Source: JAMCXS01 sp964459065 (lineage in GTDB: Bacteria; Acidobacteriota; Terriglobia; UBA7540). Taken from it: DNA of 6,888 bases. Under the pieces are notes generated by a model, which was not told where the DNA came from, ran no database searches, and was given only the letters and a program-made list of their open reading frames with translations. Below, one piece after another: positions 6,789-6,888 of the stretch (positions within the stretch are counted from its first letter, which is position 1; each line of letters opens with the position of its first letter). The translations under genes and the position numbers were made by a program. The stretch is from positions 1-6,888 of the forward strand of contig CAYWMN010000209.1 in NCBI GenBank assembly GCA_964459065.1, read 5' to 3'.

Positions 6789-6888
6789 ATTGATTCCATT
6801 CTAGGGCGTAACCCTGCTGGTTGGAAACTGCACCAGAAGTTTACGCGGCGCCGCATCCCTTGATGAGGATTGCAGAACCGGCAGATTT

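Noticed and set aside
6841..6888. C-terminal end of an upstream gene on the minus strand
   Set aside because: Only about 15 codons are visible and the other two frames are also open, so coding cannot be separated from chance; not listed as a feature.

Overview
The window reads as one strand-coherent block of a bacterial chromosome: five complete protein genes, all on the minus strand, with gaps of 15, -4, 49 and 46 bases in transcription order. Moderately high GC, two GTG starts among five genes, a secreted GH78 glycosidase and a LutAB-type lactate oxidation pair suit a free-living saprophytic Gram-negative. Acidobacteriota is my best guess from the general style of the proteins, but nothing in the sequence proves the phylum. 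I see no RNA genes, mobile elements, CRISPR arrays or long repeats.

Layout in transcription order (high to low coordinates): a short leader (6789-6888); an SDR-family NAD(P)-dependent dehydrogenase (6030-6788); lutA, an iron-sulfur protein with two CCG modules (5271-6014); lutB, an iron-sulfur/LUD-domain protein (3823-5274) that overlaps lutA by ATGA; a secreted GH78 alpha-L-rhamnosidase (1059-3773) with its own strong ribosome binding site; and a fumarylacetoacetate hydrolase (FAH)-family hydrolase (41-1012). Each end of the window is cut within about 100 bases of these genes, so the operon may continue both ways.

The gene set fits a metabolic reading. The rhamnosidase would free L-rhamnose outside the cytoplasm. 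In the known non-phosphorylating 'diketo-hydrolase' route for 6-deoxy sugars (L-rhamnose, L-fucose), an SDR oxidises 2-keto-3-deoxy-L-rhamnonate (or -fuconate) to the 2,4-diketo acid. An FAH-family hydrolase then cleaves that acid to pyruvate and L-lactate, and LutABC oxidises L-lactate to pyruvate. The window thus seems to hold the sugar-releasing enzyme, the last two sugar-acid steps and two of the three lactate oxidation subunits. Not visible are lutC, a sugar transporter, the first dehydrogenase, the lactonase and the sugar-acid dehydratase. Family assignments are firm; the specific substrates of the SDR and FAH enzymes are inferred from context.
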